NCBI RefSeq assembly: GCF_045999315.1
Contig: NZ_CP174607.1
Coordinates: forward strand, 3,224,001 to 3,288,000
Source: Peredibacter sp045999315
GTDB lineage: Bacteria > Bdellovibrionota > Bacteriovoracia > Bacteriovoracales > Bacteriovoracaceae
Direction: 5' to 3'
Length of the DNA: 64,000 nt
The notes under the pieces: model-generated
What the model saw: only the letters and a program-made list of their open reading frames with translations
What the model was told of the DNA's origin: nothing
The model's database searches: none
Translations under genes and position numbers: made by a program
Shown: positions 51,569 through 60,319 of the stretch, in pieces
How the letters are laid out: every line of letters begins with the position of its first letter
Numbering within the stretch: position 1 is the stretch's first letter

Positions 51569-53914
51569 ATGGCCGCACAGACACTAGACCCGAATGCTAT
51601 GATTTTTTGTACCACGAAGCTTGGGATTGCCCCTGCTAAAATCATGGCAACTTGTAAACTTCTGTTCGAAGAAGAATGTACGATTCCTTTCATTTCTCGT
51701 TACCGTAAAGAAGTAACAGGAAACCTTGATGAAGTTCAGATCCGCGACATCCAAGAGTCATATAATGAGTATGTAGAGACAGAAAAACGTCGTGCTTTCA
51801 TTCTTGATGCGATTAAGAAGATGGAAGCTCTTACTCCAGAACTTGAGCGTCAAATTAAAGTTGCGACGACTCTTACTCAACTAGAAGATATCTACGCTCC
51901 ATACAAATCGAAGAAGAAGACGAAGGCCATGATCGCCAAAGACAATGGTCTAGAGCCACTTTCTGAGATGATCCTTAAAGGTGATAAAGACGTTCGTACA
52001 ATTATCGCTGAGCTTGAAGAGAAATTCGTTAAGCCTTCAGCTGGTAAAGTGAAAGATGTTCAAGATGCCATCAATGGTGCCTGTGACATTATCATGGAAT
52101 CAATGGCCCATCAGCTAGAGCTTAAAGAAAAAATCCGTCAGACATTTTGGGACTCTGGTGTCATGAAAACTGGTCTTCGTAAAGACGGAGACAAAATCGA
52201 AGACGCTGCTAAATTTAAAGACTTCTTTGAGTTCTCTGAGCCACTGGCAAAACTTAAAGATCCAAAAGCTTCTCACCGTTATATGGCCATGAGACGTGGT
52301 ATGAATCTTAAAGTTCTTAAAGTAGACGCTGAAATTATTCCTGAAGTTGGAATTGGTCTGATTGAAGGTGAGTTTTTCCCTAAGCGCGACAAACTCGCAA
52401 ACTACGAGCTGCTTAAAAAGTGTGCTGAAAAATCATACACAAACTACATTCAGCCTTCACTTGATCTGGAAGTTAAAAACGAACTTAAAAAGATCGCCGA
52501 TACTGCGGCCATTTCAGTCTTCGGTGTGAACCTTAAAAACCTTCTTCTTCAACCGTACCTTGGTTCAAAGGCCGTTCTTGGTATTGACCCAGGTGTTCGT
52601 ACAGGTTGTAAGGTCGTTATCGTAGACCACACTGGTAAGTTCATGGGTGACCATGTGGTTTACCCTCATGAACCAAAGAATGATAAAGTGGGTGCGGCCC
52701 AAATTCTTACAAAAATGATTGAGATGTTTAACGTTGAGTACATTGCCATTGGTAACGGTACTTATGGACGTGAGACCCTAGAATTCGTTGAAACTTACAT
52801 CCCACAAGTGAAAGATGGTAAAGTTAAAGCAACCATGATTTCTGAGGCGGGAGCTTCCATTTACTCAGCTTCTGATATCGCTCGTGAAGAGTTCCCTGAT
52901 AAAGACGTTACGGTTCGTGGAGCGGTCTCAATTGCTCGTCGTTTCCAGGACCCTCTCGCGGAACTTGTAAAAATTGATCCAAAATCAATTGGTGTGGGCC
53001 AATACCAGCACGATGTGAACCAAGTTCAACTTAAAAACAACCTTGAAGCAGTGGTTGAATCATGTGTGAACTTCGTCGGCGTGGATTTAAATACAGCTTC
53101 AGCTCCTCTCCTTTCTTACGTTTCAGGTATCGGTCCAACGGTAGCTCAGAATGTTGTGAAATACAGAGATGCCAACGGTGGTTTCAAATCACGTGCAGAT
53201 CTTTTAAAAGTGACTCGTTTCACACAAAAGGTTTTCGAGCAGTCGGCAGGATTCCTTCGTATTTACAATGGGCCACATCCACTAGATGGAACTTTCATTC
53301 ACCCTGAGCGCTACCCTGTGCTTGAAGAATGGGTAAAAGCTCATAAAAAAGATCTTAAAGATCTTCTCACAGACGAGTCTCTACAAAATGATCTCGCGAC
53401 TGATAAGGCGCTTAAAGAAAAGATTGGTGACATTACACTTCAGGATATCGTGAAGTGTTTAAAAGCTCCTTCACAAGATCCACGTACAACGTTTAAGTCA
53501 GTTGAGTTTACGAAAGGTATTTCTGAACTTAAAGATCTTAAAATTGGCCAGTGGTATAACGGTGTTGTAACGAACATCGCTATGTTCGGTGCTTTCGTTG
53601 ACATCGGTATCAAAGAAAACGGTCTGCTTCACATCTCTGAAATGAGTGACCGTTTCGTTGAGAACGCTCTTGATGAACTTAAAGTGGGCCAGGAACTAAA
53701 AGTACGCGTGCTCGGTATCGATATGGACCGTCGTCGTATTTCTCTTTCTTGTAAGTCTGATTCGCAAACGGAAGGTGTGACAGGAACTGACCAAGGTCGT
53801 CCTCGTCCGGGTAAAGGCGGCGGTTCTCGTCCACAATCTCAACCTATGCAATCAGGACCTCAATTTAAGAACAATGCGTTTGCAGGCCTTAAAGGTCTTC
53901 AGCTTAAAAAATGA
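51569..53914 (+). CDS. tex: Transcription accessory protein Tex
   Basis: 781 residues from the ATG at 51569 (AGGAG site). An upstream in-frame extension of 85 codons lacks Tex similarity and overlaps the neighbouring gene. Domains: N-terminal helical region (FISRYRKEVTGNLDEVQIRDI), YqgF/RNase H-like (LGIDPGVRTGCKVVIVD), tandem helix-hairpin-helix (GPTVAQNVVKYRDANGGFKSRADLL) and a C-terminal S1 RNA-binding domain (YNGVVTNIAMFGAFVDIG). It is a nucleic-acid-binding protein associated with RNA polymerase. A Gly/Arg/Gln-rich tail follows S1. Confidence 0.96.
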   Translation: MAAQTLDPNAMIFCTTKLGIAPAKIMATCKLLFEEECTIPFISRYRKEVTGNLDEVQIRDIQESYNEYVETEKRRAFILDAIKKMEALTPELERQIKVATTLTQLEDIYAPYKSKKKTKAMIAKDNGLEPLSEMILKGDKDVRTIIAELEEKFVKPSAGKVKDVQDAINGACDIIMESMAHQLELKEKIRQTFWDSGVMKTGLRKDGDKIEDAAKFKDFFEFSEPLAKLKDPKASHRYMAMRRGMNLKVLKVDAEIIPEVGIGLIEGEFFPKRDKLANYELLKKCAEKSYTNYIQPSLDLEVKNELKKIADTAAISVFGVNLKNLLLQPYLGSKAVLGIDPGVRTGCKVVIVDHTGKFMGDHVVYPHEPKNDKVGAAQILTKMIEMFNVEYIAIGNGTYGRETLEFVETYIPQVKDGKVKATMISEAGASIYSASDIAREEFPDKDVTVRGAVSIARRFQDPLAELVKIDPKSIGVGQYQHDVNQVQLKNNLEAVVESCVNFVGVDLNTASAPLLSYVSGIGPTVAQNVVKYRDANGGFKSRADLLKVTRFTQKVFEQSAGFLRIYNGPHPLDGTFIHPERYPVLEEWVKAHKKDLKDLLTDESLQNDLATDKALKEKIGDITLQDIVKCLKAPSQDPRTTFKSVEFTKGISELKDLKIGQWYNGVVTNIAMFGAFVDIGIKENGLLHISEMSDRFVENALDELKVGQELKVRVLGIDMDRRRISLSCKSDSQTEGVTGTDQGRPRPGKGGGSRPQSQPMQSGPQFKNNAFAGLKGLQLKK

Positions 53915-53922
53915 TTTCATTT

Positions 53923-53951
53923 AGGGTCCCTTCGGGGACCCTGTTTACTTT
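53923..53951 (+). terminator. Terminator of tex
   Basis: AGGGTCCC, TTCG tetraloop, GGGACCCT then GTTTACTTT. The T-rich part merges with repeat copy C. Confidence 0.8.
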
Positions 53952-53967
53952 CTCCAGAGAAAGTAAA
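53944..53967. repeat. Palindromic repeat copy C (perfect)
   Basis: TTTACTTTCTC-CA-GAGAAAGTAAA is a perfect 11-bp inverted repeat around CA, directly after the tex terminator. It shares its core with copies at 25084 and 25755, 28 kb away. Confidence 0.7.
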
Positions 53968-54063
53968 ATAAGTCGACATCCCCGCTCCCTAACCCCTTAA
54001 AATTCAATTCTCCCTTCTGGCATCCGGTTTGATAGAAAAGCCTCATCTATTTGAGGTTTAACT

Positions 54064-54930
54064 ATGAAAACTTGGCTCTTGGCCCTTCTGCTTATTCCTA
54101 TGACCACTCATGCGGGAATTGACCAATACCCGGAAGACCGCGAGTACACCAATGAAGACAAGGGCTATACCCAATATGGGGCCCCTTCGCTTCACAGAAC
54201 GGGCAAATACGCCCTGACCTTTGATGATGGTCCTCATAACCAAAAGACCCCTAAAATCTTAGATACGCTTAAAAAATATAAGGCAAAGGCCACCTTCTTC
54301 GTGGTCACATCCCAAATTACAGATTCAAACTTCCATATCGTGAAACGGATTCTGGATGAGGGCCATATCCTGGCCTCCCACGGACGCGCTCATGATAATT
54401 CGACCAAGATCACAAAGGACGTATGGAAGACCAAGGTTAAGCAATCATTCTTAGACCTTTCTAAGTGGTATAAGAAGGCCGGACACCCCTTTAATAAGTT
54501 CTATTACCGCTTTCCATATGCGGCCTACGGTGGACGTAAGGACCATCACCACATGAACACCTTGAAAGAAATCTCCAAAGAACTCTTAAAGGATAACTGT
54601 ATTCAATTCGCCTTCTGGGACATTGATTCAGGTGACTGGATTCCAGGTATGAGCGCTCAGGAAGTCTTCCAAAACTTTAAGGCGAGTAACGAGGGCGGAA
54701 AGTTTATTACTTATAAAACCATGAGAGTGAATGGGAAACTTACTCAAGTGAAAGTCCGCACCGAAATTGAAGATCCGACCCAAGGGGGCGTGGTGCTTCA
54801 GCATGATATTCAGGAAAGTAGCGTGGGAGGAACTGAACTGTTCCTACAATATGCCAAAGAGAATCATCTGGAGATCGTCCCTTTAGACCAAGTTGAAGAG
54901 TTTAGCGTGAGGAAGAATTGTAAGCTGTAG
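54064..54930 (+). CDS. Secreted polysaccharide deacetylase (NodB domain)
   Basis: 288 residues with a signal peptide (MKTWLLALLLIPMTTHA). NodB-homology motifs: ALTFDDGPHN (catalytic base and metal Asp), ASHGRAHDN (metal-binding His pair), FYYRFPYAAYGG and a late LQHDIQ. These enzymes deacetylate GlcNAc or MurNAc in peptidoglycan or chitin. In predatory bacteria, deacetylases mark prey wall. A small protein gene on the other strand overlaps the last 29 bp. Confidence 0.85.
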   Translation: MKTWLLALLLIPMTTHAGIDQYPEDREYTNEDKGYTQYGAPSLHRTGKYALTFDDGPHNQKTPKILDTLKKYKAKATFFVVTSQITDSNFHIVKRILDEGHILASHGRAHDNSTKITKDVWKTKVKQSFLDLSKWYKKAGHPFNKFYYRFPYAAYGGRKDHHHMNTLKEISKELLKDNCIQFAFWDIDSGDWIPGMSAQEVFQNFKASNEGGKFITYKTMRVNGKLTQVKVRTEIEDPTQGGVVLQHDIQESSVGGTELFLQYAKENHLEIVPLDQVEEFSVRKNCKL

Positions 54931-55033
54931 TTTTTGCGATTTGAACATTCATCGCCATAGGCTCACGCTTAACGGATACTTTCAAAAAGAAGATTCCGGC
55001 CAGGGCAGTGAAAATCAGGATGAAGTTTTTCAT
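54902..55033 (-). CDS. Small hydrophobic protein (43 residues)
   Basis: A short frame from the ATG at 55031-55033 with a good GAGGTGAG site. The N-terminus (MKNFILIFTALAGIFFLKVS) is a hydrophobic anchor or signal, followed by a basic, Met- and Thr-rich tail. It overlaps the convergent deacetylase gene by 29 bp. The ribosome binding site and hydrophobic start support translation, but there is no family support. Confidence 0.4.
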   Translation of the reverse strand: MKNFILIFTALAGIFFLKVSVKREPMAMNVQIAKTTAYNSSSR

Positions 55034-55173
55034 GGGCTCACCTCTTCGGAAATTCTCCTCCAAACTTGAGATCAAATGTGAGTAATTTTTAATCGATTGT
55101 ACTTTTTACAGTCGACTCTGGTCCAAACTCATGCGATTTATGGGCGCATTAAACTTACACCCAAGGATTAAGC

Positions 55174-55491
55174 ATGAAATTTCTCACTGTAATTGCTTTA
55201 TTATCACTATCAGTATCTTCATTCGCTGGCAGACTTATTAAGGCCGGTGGTTCATGTCATAGCACTGTAGATCCATCAATTTCAGCGGCCGCTCAAACAG
55301 CAGAAGTTACAAAATGTGCTGAAAAAGAAGCTCGAATCGCACTTAACCGTCAATGCTCAGGCGCGGACTATTATATTTCTAACGACAATATCGCTCAAAG
55401 AACTGTTAAACAATCGGCCAATCAATATGGCCGAACAATCACTGTTTCAGCTACGGCCGTTGGTAGCTGCGAAAGATTCAACCAATTCTAA
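55174..55491 (+). CDS. Small secreted protein of unknown function
   Basis: 105 residues with a clear signal peptide (MKFLTVIALLSLSVSSFA) and an AAGGA site. The mature protein of about 87 residues contains four cysteines (GGSCHST, TKCAEKE, NRQCSG, VGSCERF), likely two disulphides. The first part is Ala-rich. It has its own strong terminator, so it is probably monocistronic and well expressed. The family is not recognised. Confidence 0.7.
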   Translation: MKFLTVIALLSLSVSSFAGRLIKAGGSCHSTVDPSISAAAQTAEVTKCAEKEARIALNRQCSGADYYISNDNIAQRTVKQSANQYGRTITVSATAVGSCERFNQF

Positions 55492-55497
55492 AACAAT

Positions 55498-55526
55498 AAA
55501 GCCCCTCGCAAGAGGGGCTTTTTTTT
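55498..55526 (+). terminator. Terminator of the small secreted protein gene
   Basis: AAGCCCCTC, GCAA tetraloop, GAGGGGCTT then a T8 run, immediately after the stop codon. Confidence 0.92.
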
Positions 55527-55655
55527 ATCCAAAATTCATCACAACCTAATTGAAATGAATTCCAGCTAGTTGAACATGTTAAGGTCACAAATTGTGACTT
55601 TAGAGGGTTCAAGTCATGAAAATCATTTCCGACATAAAAGTCGGGATTATGCGGT

Positions 55656-56789
55656 CTATGTGAGTTCTAAACTTTTCGTCGTCTTCGCTCCCAGCTCTTT
55701 TAGATTCTCCATCCTCGAGGCGAGACTTCCTTTCCCTGTCATCATTCGTGATTTGAGGTCCTCAAAAGAATCTCCTACGCGCTTAATTTGGTTCTGCATG
55801 CTATCGAGGTCCTGTGCCACACCAACGAATTTATCGTAAAGAGCACCTGCCTGACGGGCAATCTCGATGGCGTTCTTAGTTTGTCGTTCTTGCTTCCAGA
55901 GACTCGCGACCGTTCTTAGAGTCGCAAGTAAGGTAGAAGGACCAACCAGCATGATGTTGCGGTCCCAAGCGTGATTAAAGAGCTCACGATCCTTCTGCAT
56001 AGCGAGCATAAAGGCACCTTCAATCGGAATAAAGAGCATCACGTAATCCGGAGTTTGAAGTTTATCCAGGCGCTGATAGTTCTTAGAAGAAAGACCCTTG
56101 ATGTGAGCATAGAGAGAATCTAAGAAGTGAGATAGATCTTCTTCCTGCCCTTCATTCACAAAGCGCTCATAAGCAACAAGACTCACCTTTGAGTCCACGA
56201 TCAAATGCTTATTCTCTGGTAGATGAATCACCACATCCGGTTGCATGGTGCGACCGTCTTCATCTTTAAGACCCATCTCCTTCCCTTGAAGAATAAATTC
56301 TTCGCCGTTTCGAAGACCAGAGGCCTCAAGGAGTTTTTCGAGAATCATCTCGCCCCAGTTCCCTTGCATTTTCACGTCACCTTTAAGAGCACGCGTGAGG
56401 TTTTCCGTCTCAGAAGTCATCTTCTGGCCCGTCATCACAATACGCTCAATCTCAGCGTGAAGCTTCAGACGATCTTTTGTATCGGTGAGATGCATCTCTT
56501 CCACTTTCTTTTGGAAGTCAGACATCTTCTCCCTGAAAGGATTCAGAACTAGTTCCATTCCGCGAAGAGAATCTTCACGAAAGCGACGAGATTTTTCTTC
56601 AAAAATTTCCTGAGTAAGAGCTTTGAGCCTGAGTTCTAATTTTTCAGATGACTCGATGTGGGCCTTTTCTTGAATGGCGAGTTTCTCTTTTAAGATCCCG
56701 TGCTCAAGCAATAGCTTCTGAACTCGGAAGTGATAAACTGCAAGGCCTGCGATGAAGGCCCCAATAGCACTTAAAATTACTAATGCCAT
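55656..56789 (-). CDS. rmuC: DNA recombination protein RmuC
   Basis: 377 residues from the ATG at 56787-56789, chosen for AAGGAG with 5-bp spacing. An N-terminal membrane helix (VILSAIGAFIAGLAVYHF) is followed by a long coiled coil (residues 30-130) and the RmuC nuclease-like core: LTRALKGDVKMQGNWGEMILEKLLE, PDVVIHLPENKHLIVDSKVSLVAYE and FIPIEGAFMLA. It is thought to limit inversions at short inverted repeats. The membrane anchor is typical. Confidence 0.94.
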   Translation of the reverse strand: MALVILSAIGAFIAGLAVYHFRVQKLLLEHGILKEKLAIQEKAHIESSEKLELRLKALTQEIFEEKSRRFREDSLRGMELVLNPFREKMSDFQKKVEEMHLTDTKDRLKLHAEIERIVMTGQKMTSETENLTRALKGDVKMQGNWGEMILEKLLEASGLRNGEEFILQGKEMGLKDEDGRTMQPDVVIHLPENKHLIVDSKVSLVAYERFVNEGQEEDLSHFLDSLYAHIKGLSSKNYQRLDKLQTPDYVMLFIPIEGAFMLAMQKDRELFNHAWDRNIMLVGPSTLLATLRTVASLWKQERQTKNAIEIARQAGALYDKFVGVAQDLDSMQNQIKRVGDSFEDLKSRMMTGKGSLASRMENLKELGAKTTKSLELT

Positions 56790-56866
56790 TCTAACTCCTT
56801 GATAACTCAATTATATTCTGGGCCAAAACAGAAAAGAAAGCTAAAGATTGTATCCGACTATTCCGA

Positions 56867-57229
56867 ATGGTTATTGTGAGATTTTTAATTTTCGTTCTTA
56901 TTCTCTTCTCTGTGCAGATAGTTCACGCCTGTGAACTAGTAGAAATCATTCACAATGAGAAAAAAGTAAAAGTCTGTTTCGATAAAAAAACCGAACTTTA
57001 TCTTTCCGAAGACTGCAAAGACATTGAAAAATGTTTTCTGCAAAAGAAAATCGAATTCAAATTTTTCCCAGATCAGAGTCCAGGCTTCTCGCTTTGCTAC
57101 CAATTAGAGGGAAAACCTTTTTTTGCAAGGGTTGTAGGACAGAAAGAAAAAGTTCCTATGTGCTATAAAGCACCCTACTATGTGGACCAGGAACATCTCT
57201 TCATGAGTTTCAAACAGGTGAAACCATGA
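56867..57229 (+). CDS. Small secreted cysteine-containing protein
   Basis: 120 residues with a signal peptide (VRFLIFVLILFSVQIVHA), then six cysteines in the mature part (ACELV, VCFD, DCKD, KCFL, LCYQ, MCYK), suggesting three disulphides. It overlaps the start of the papain-like protease by 4 bp (ATGA), so the two are co-translated. It could be an inhibitor, chaperone or partner of that protease (inference). The start may also be the GTG three codons later. Confidence 0.65.
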   Translation: MVIVRFLIFVLILFSVQIVHACELVEIIHNEKKVKVCFDKKTELYLSEDCKDIEKCFLQKKIEFKFFPDQSPGFSLCYQLEGKPFFARVVGQKEKVPMCYKAPYYVDQEHLFMSFKQVKP

Positions 57230-58227
57230 AATTCCTAATTCTCCTTCTTCTTAGTTTTGAGGTCATGGCGCAAGTTGCTCAAAAAGATTGCACGCCCACT
57301 GATATTAGAAACACCAATCCGAATATTCGCGATAGTAAAGAAATGCGTGAGCACTTCTCTACTCCACGCAACCAAGACTCCATCGGCTGGTGTTATGCCT
57401 TTGCGGGTGCAGACCTCATGTCGGCAGAAATGAAGACCCCCATTTCTTCACTTCATACAAGTCTCATTTATAGTCAGTATAGAGAAATGAGCACGATGGA
57501 TTACTTGAAAGAGCTAGTGGATCCAACTCCGACTCCAATAAAAAAATACAACACGAGAAACTTCAAGTTCATCAAAGAAAGTGGATTCGTGGACATCGCC
57601 ATCATTGCTTTAAACCAGCGCGGAAGAGTTTGCGCAGAGAAGGCCCTTCCTTTTGATCAACACTTAGGCCGCACCACGATGAGTCTCATTCGCAAAATGG
57701 AAGACATTAAACTCAGTGTGATTAATAAAAAGCTTCAAGAGAAACTCGTCTGCGAAGAGATCAGCAAAGTTCTTCCGGATTATGGTCTCAATACATTGGA
57801 TTTTGAAATGGTCTCTCACTCACTCATGAAAGACCGCTTGGATACGACATTGGATCTGATGGTACGCCAGTATTGTAAGAGAAATATCGTGAGAGTTCCT
57901 GCGAGAACTGTAAACTCTCTTTACCCTAAATCAGCAACGCCTAAGAACTTCTTCGATACCATTAATCAAACTTTGAATGTAGGACGCCCCCTGGCCTATT
58001 ATTATGATGTTAAAAGTGTGGCGACCTTCTCGGGATTACATGCCAGTATTATTACCGCTCGTCGCTGGAATCAGGGCAAGTGCGAATATAAAATCCGCAA
58101 TACATGGGGTAAGAGCTGCGCCTACTACCAAAAGGGAATCGATTGTAATCGTGAAGAAGGCTCTTTTTGGCTTTCGGACGAAAAACTCAAAAACTCTTCT
58201 ACCCTCGTCCAGTATTTGACCGAATAG
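57226..58227 (+). CDS. Secreted papain-like cysteine protease (C1A)
   Basis: 333 residues with a signal peptide (MKFLILLLLSFEVMA). The catalytic set is C56 in QDSIGWCYAFAG (with the preceding Gln as oxyanion residue), H272 in GLHASIITAR and N292 in IRNTWGKSC. A 100-residue insertion lies between the Cys and His lobes, larger than in plant papain. There is almost no propeptide: about 30 residues separate the signal and the catalytic domain. Inhibition may instead come from the small coupled protein encoded upstream (inference). Confidence 0.85.
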   Translation: MKFLILLLLSFEVMAQVAQKDCTPTDIRNTNPNIRDSKEMREHFSTPRNQDSIGWCYAFAGADLMSAEMKTPISSLHTSLIYSQYREMSTMDYLKELVDPTPTPIKKYNTRNFKFIKESGFVDIAIIALNQRGRVCAEKALPFDQHLGRTTMSLIRKMEDIKLSVINKKLQEKLVCEEISKVLPDYGLNTLDFEMVSHSLMKDRLDTTLDLMVRQYCKRNIVRVPARTVNSLYPKSATPKNFFDTINQTLNVGRPLAYYYDVKSVATFSGLHASIITARRWNQGKCEYKIRNTWGKSCAYYQKGIDCNREEGSFWLSDEKLKNSSTLVQYLTE

Positions 58228-58268
58228 TCCCCTATTGAAATAGTTGTGAATTCTCCTAAAATAAAAGC

Positions 58269-59282
58269 ATGTCTAAGAAAAAAGATTCCAATGCCCTGAC
58301 CCTTCATGTGAACCAGGACCTGGCCCGGAAGTTCCAAGAAGCGGCCCAAAAGAAATCCGAGATTCGGGATTTTATTAATGAGTTTTTGGTCCAGTTTCTT
58401 TCTGAGGACACTAAGACCGCTTATATTAAAGACCTTCAGTTCTTCTTCGACTTTTTAAAATCCGGTAATGTGCAAATCTCTCATCCAAATGAAATTAAGA
58501 GTTATCACTTCCAGATTTATCGTGATCACTTAATGGAGCGTGGTCTTGCTTCGGCCACTATTAACCGTCGCCTGGTTTGCATTCGCTCATTCATGAAATG
58601 GGCCATTGCTGCTCGTCTGATTGAGTTTAATCCGCTCGACACTGTAAAACTGCCTAAGGTCCAGACTGAATCACCAACAGTGGCGTTTGATGATGAAGAA
58701 GTGGTTCAGATGATGAACGCTCCGGACCTAAACACTCATAAAGGAAAAACTCATCGCCTCATCATGGTGATGCTGTTTCACCTTGGTCTTCGCCGCTCAG
58801 AACTTACGAATCTTAAAATGCATCAAATCGTGCATGACCGCACTCATTGGGTCCTACGCATTCAAGGAAAGGGCGATAAGCTTCGTTTGATTCCGATGAA
58901 TGAAACCGTCTATGAAGAGATTAAGCTTTATGTGGCCCATTTAAATGATAATGGCATCCAACTGGGCCCAGAAGATTACCTTCTTCAAACTGAGATTAAA
59001 CACAAGAACGATAAACCCATGGATGGCTCGACCATCTTTCGCGTGATCGAACGATACGCTAAGCAATTAGGCATCAATAAATCAGTCTCTCCTCACTCAT
59101 GCCGGGCCACGGTGATTTCTCACCTTCTGGACACTCGTCATGCGGCCATTCGTGATGTGGCGACCTTCGCGGGCCACTCGAATATCACAACCACAGAACG
59201 CTACGACAAACGTCGTAAGAACCTGGACAAGAGTGCTGCTTACGAAGTGGACTACGAGGCCCCTCTTAAAAAGAACGGCTAA
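58269..59282 (+). CDS. Tyrosine recombinase (XerC/XerD-like integrase family)
   Basis: 337 residues. An N-terminal SAM-like core-binding domain (residues ~45-135) precedes a catalytic domain with Arg in LGLRRSELTNL, Lys in GKGDKLRLIPM, H-x-x-R in SPHSCRATV, His in FAGHSNITTTE and the nucleophile in ERYDKR. It has an extra 40-residue lysine-rich N-terminus relative to XerC/D. No attachment sites or phage genes are seen around it, so it may be a chromosomal Xer-type enzyme rather than a mobile integrase. It overlaps the convergent gene by 4 bp. Confidence 0.85.
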   Translation: MSKKKDSNALTLHVNQDLARKFQEAAQKKSEIRDFINEFLVQFLSEDTKTAYIKDLQFFFDFLKSGNVQISHPNEIKSYHFQIYRDHLMERGLASATINRRLVCIRSFMKWAIAARLIEFNPLDTVKLPKVQTESPTVAFDDEEVVQMMNAPDLNTHKGKTHRLIMVMLFHLGLRRSELTNLKMHQIVHDRTHWVLRIQGKGDKLRLIPMNETVYEEIKLYVAHLNDNGIQLGPEDYLLQTEIKHKNDKPMDGSTIFRVIERYAKQLGINKSVSPHSCRATVISHLLDTRHAAIRDVATFAGHSNITTTERYDKRRKNLDKSAAYEVDYEAPLKKNG

Positions 59283-60232
59283 GCGGTCTTTAAATTTCCG
59301 GAATTTTTCTGATAGTGGTTTCTCACTAGCTCTCTGGTGTGTGCGACAAAGTTTTTAATGTTCTTCACACTCGCCGGATGGGCACCAGCAAGTTTCTCAT
59401 AAGAGATAAAAAGATAGACCTTCTTTTCTTTCGAGAAATCAAAGCTCGACTGAACCGAGAGATCTGCAAAGTTACAAGGAATGGCATCTTCCTTTCGAGA
59501 AGAATACATAAGATTAAAAGCAAACTGCGAGAGGTGATTTTTAAGCTCAGGGAGCTCTTTACCATGCCCCTGGCCAAGCATCTCAGTATTCAGAAGAATC
59601 CTTAAATTTGAGCTCTGAGAGATCTTTTTCATGAAGGTATCTGAATCAACTGAGAACAAAAGTCCCGCAGTTGTGATCTGCTCCAATGCCACCAGATGAG
59701 CATCTCTGAAGTTTGTTCCATACTCCATCAGCACTTTTGATTTAAGACGAATACGGAAATCACGCTTGGGAAGTTTTCCTTTTAAAAGATTGATCAGAAC
59801 GAAATCTTTATAGGTCGTTTTATTAAAACATTCCGCAATCGACATGCCTTTAAAAGGTCCTGTCCCTGAAATAAACGAAAGCTCAATCGGGCAGAATGGA
59901 TCAACACCACTCATGAGATGAGTTTGATTCAGGATATACTTCTCATAAAGGTCATGCATGGTAGTTTGATGAACTTTATTTTCCGTACGGATCCAGACAG
60001 GAATAAGACTCAGACGCGCCAGTGCCGCTTCACGGTTTTTATAGTCCTCAGAAAGAACAGGATCATTCTCCATCTGCGTTTTAATCAGGTCACAAGTCTC
60101 AAAAAAATCCGCCCAATGGAAAACAACGTTTCCGTTTTCACACAAAACAAATTCTTCACCCAAAGTTTTAGTCAGAGCATTTTCAGCGATGAATGACGAA
60201 GAGAAAAACTGTGTAATGTTTTGAAGGGCCAT
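59279..60232 (-). CDS. Hypothetical cytoplasmic protein
   Basis: 317 residues, no signal or membrane segment, start supported by AGAGGATTTT. Residues 155-225 (strands RIRLKSKVLMEY, LVALEQITTAGLLFSV, LRILLNTEML) loosely recall a PilZ-like barrel, but the signature Arg and DxSxxG residues are not clear. It stands between a recombinase and a permease gene. I do not recognise the family. Confidence 0.6.
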   Translation of the reverse strand: MALQNITQFFSSSFIAENALTKTLGEEFVLCENGNVVFHWADFFETCDLIKTQMENDPVLSEDYKNREAALARLSLIPVWIRTENKVHQTTMHDLYEKYILNQTHLMSGVDPFCPIELSFISGTGPFKGMSIAECFNKTTYKDFVLINLLKGKLPKRDFRIRLKSKVLMEYGTNFRDAHLVALEQITTAGLLFSVDSDTFMKKISQSSNLRILLNTEMLGQGHGKELPELKNHLSQFAFNLMYSSRKEDAIPCNFADLSVQSSFDFSKEKKVYLFISYEKLAGAHPASVKNIKNFVAHTRELVRNHYQKNSGNLKTA

Positions 60233-60319
60233 AAAATCCTCTTATGCAGATGAAGATTCATCCTGAATCTCGTTCTATTTTACCTTCATCTGGGAAAAAC
60301 TTTTAAAAAATTCTGACCA

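Noticed and set aside
58269..59282. Integrative element or prophage marked by the tyrosine recombinase
   Set aside because: No attachment-site repeats, phage genes or composition shift around it. The flanking genes are ordinary.
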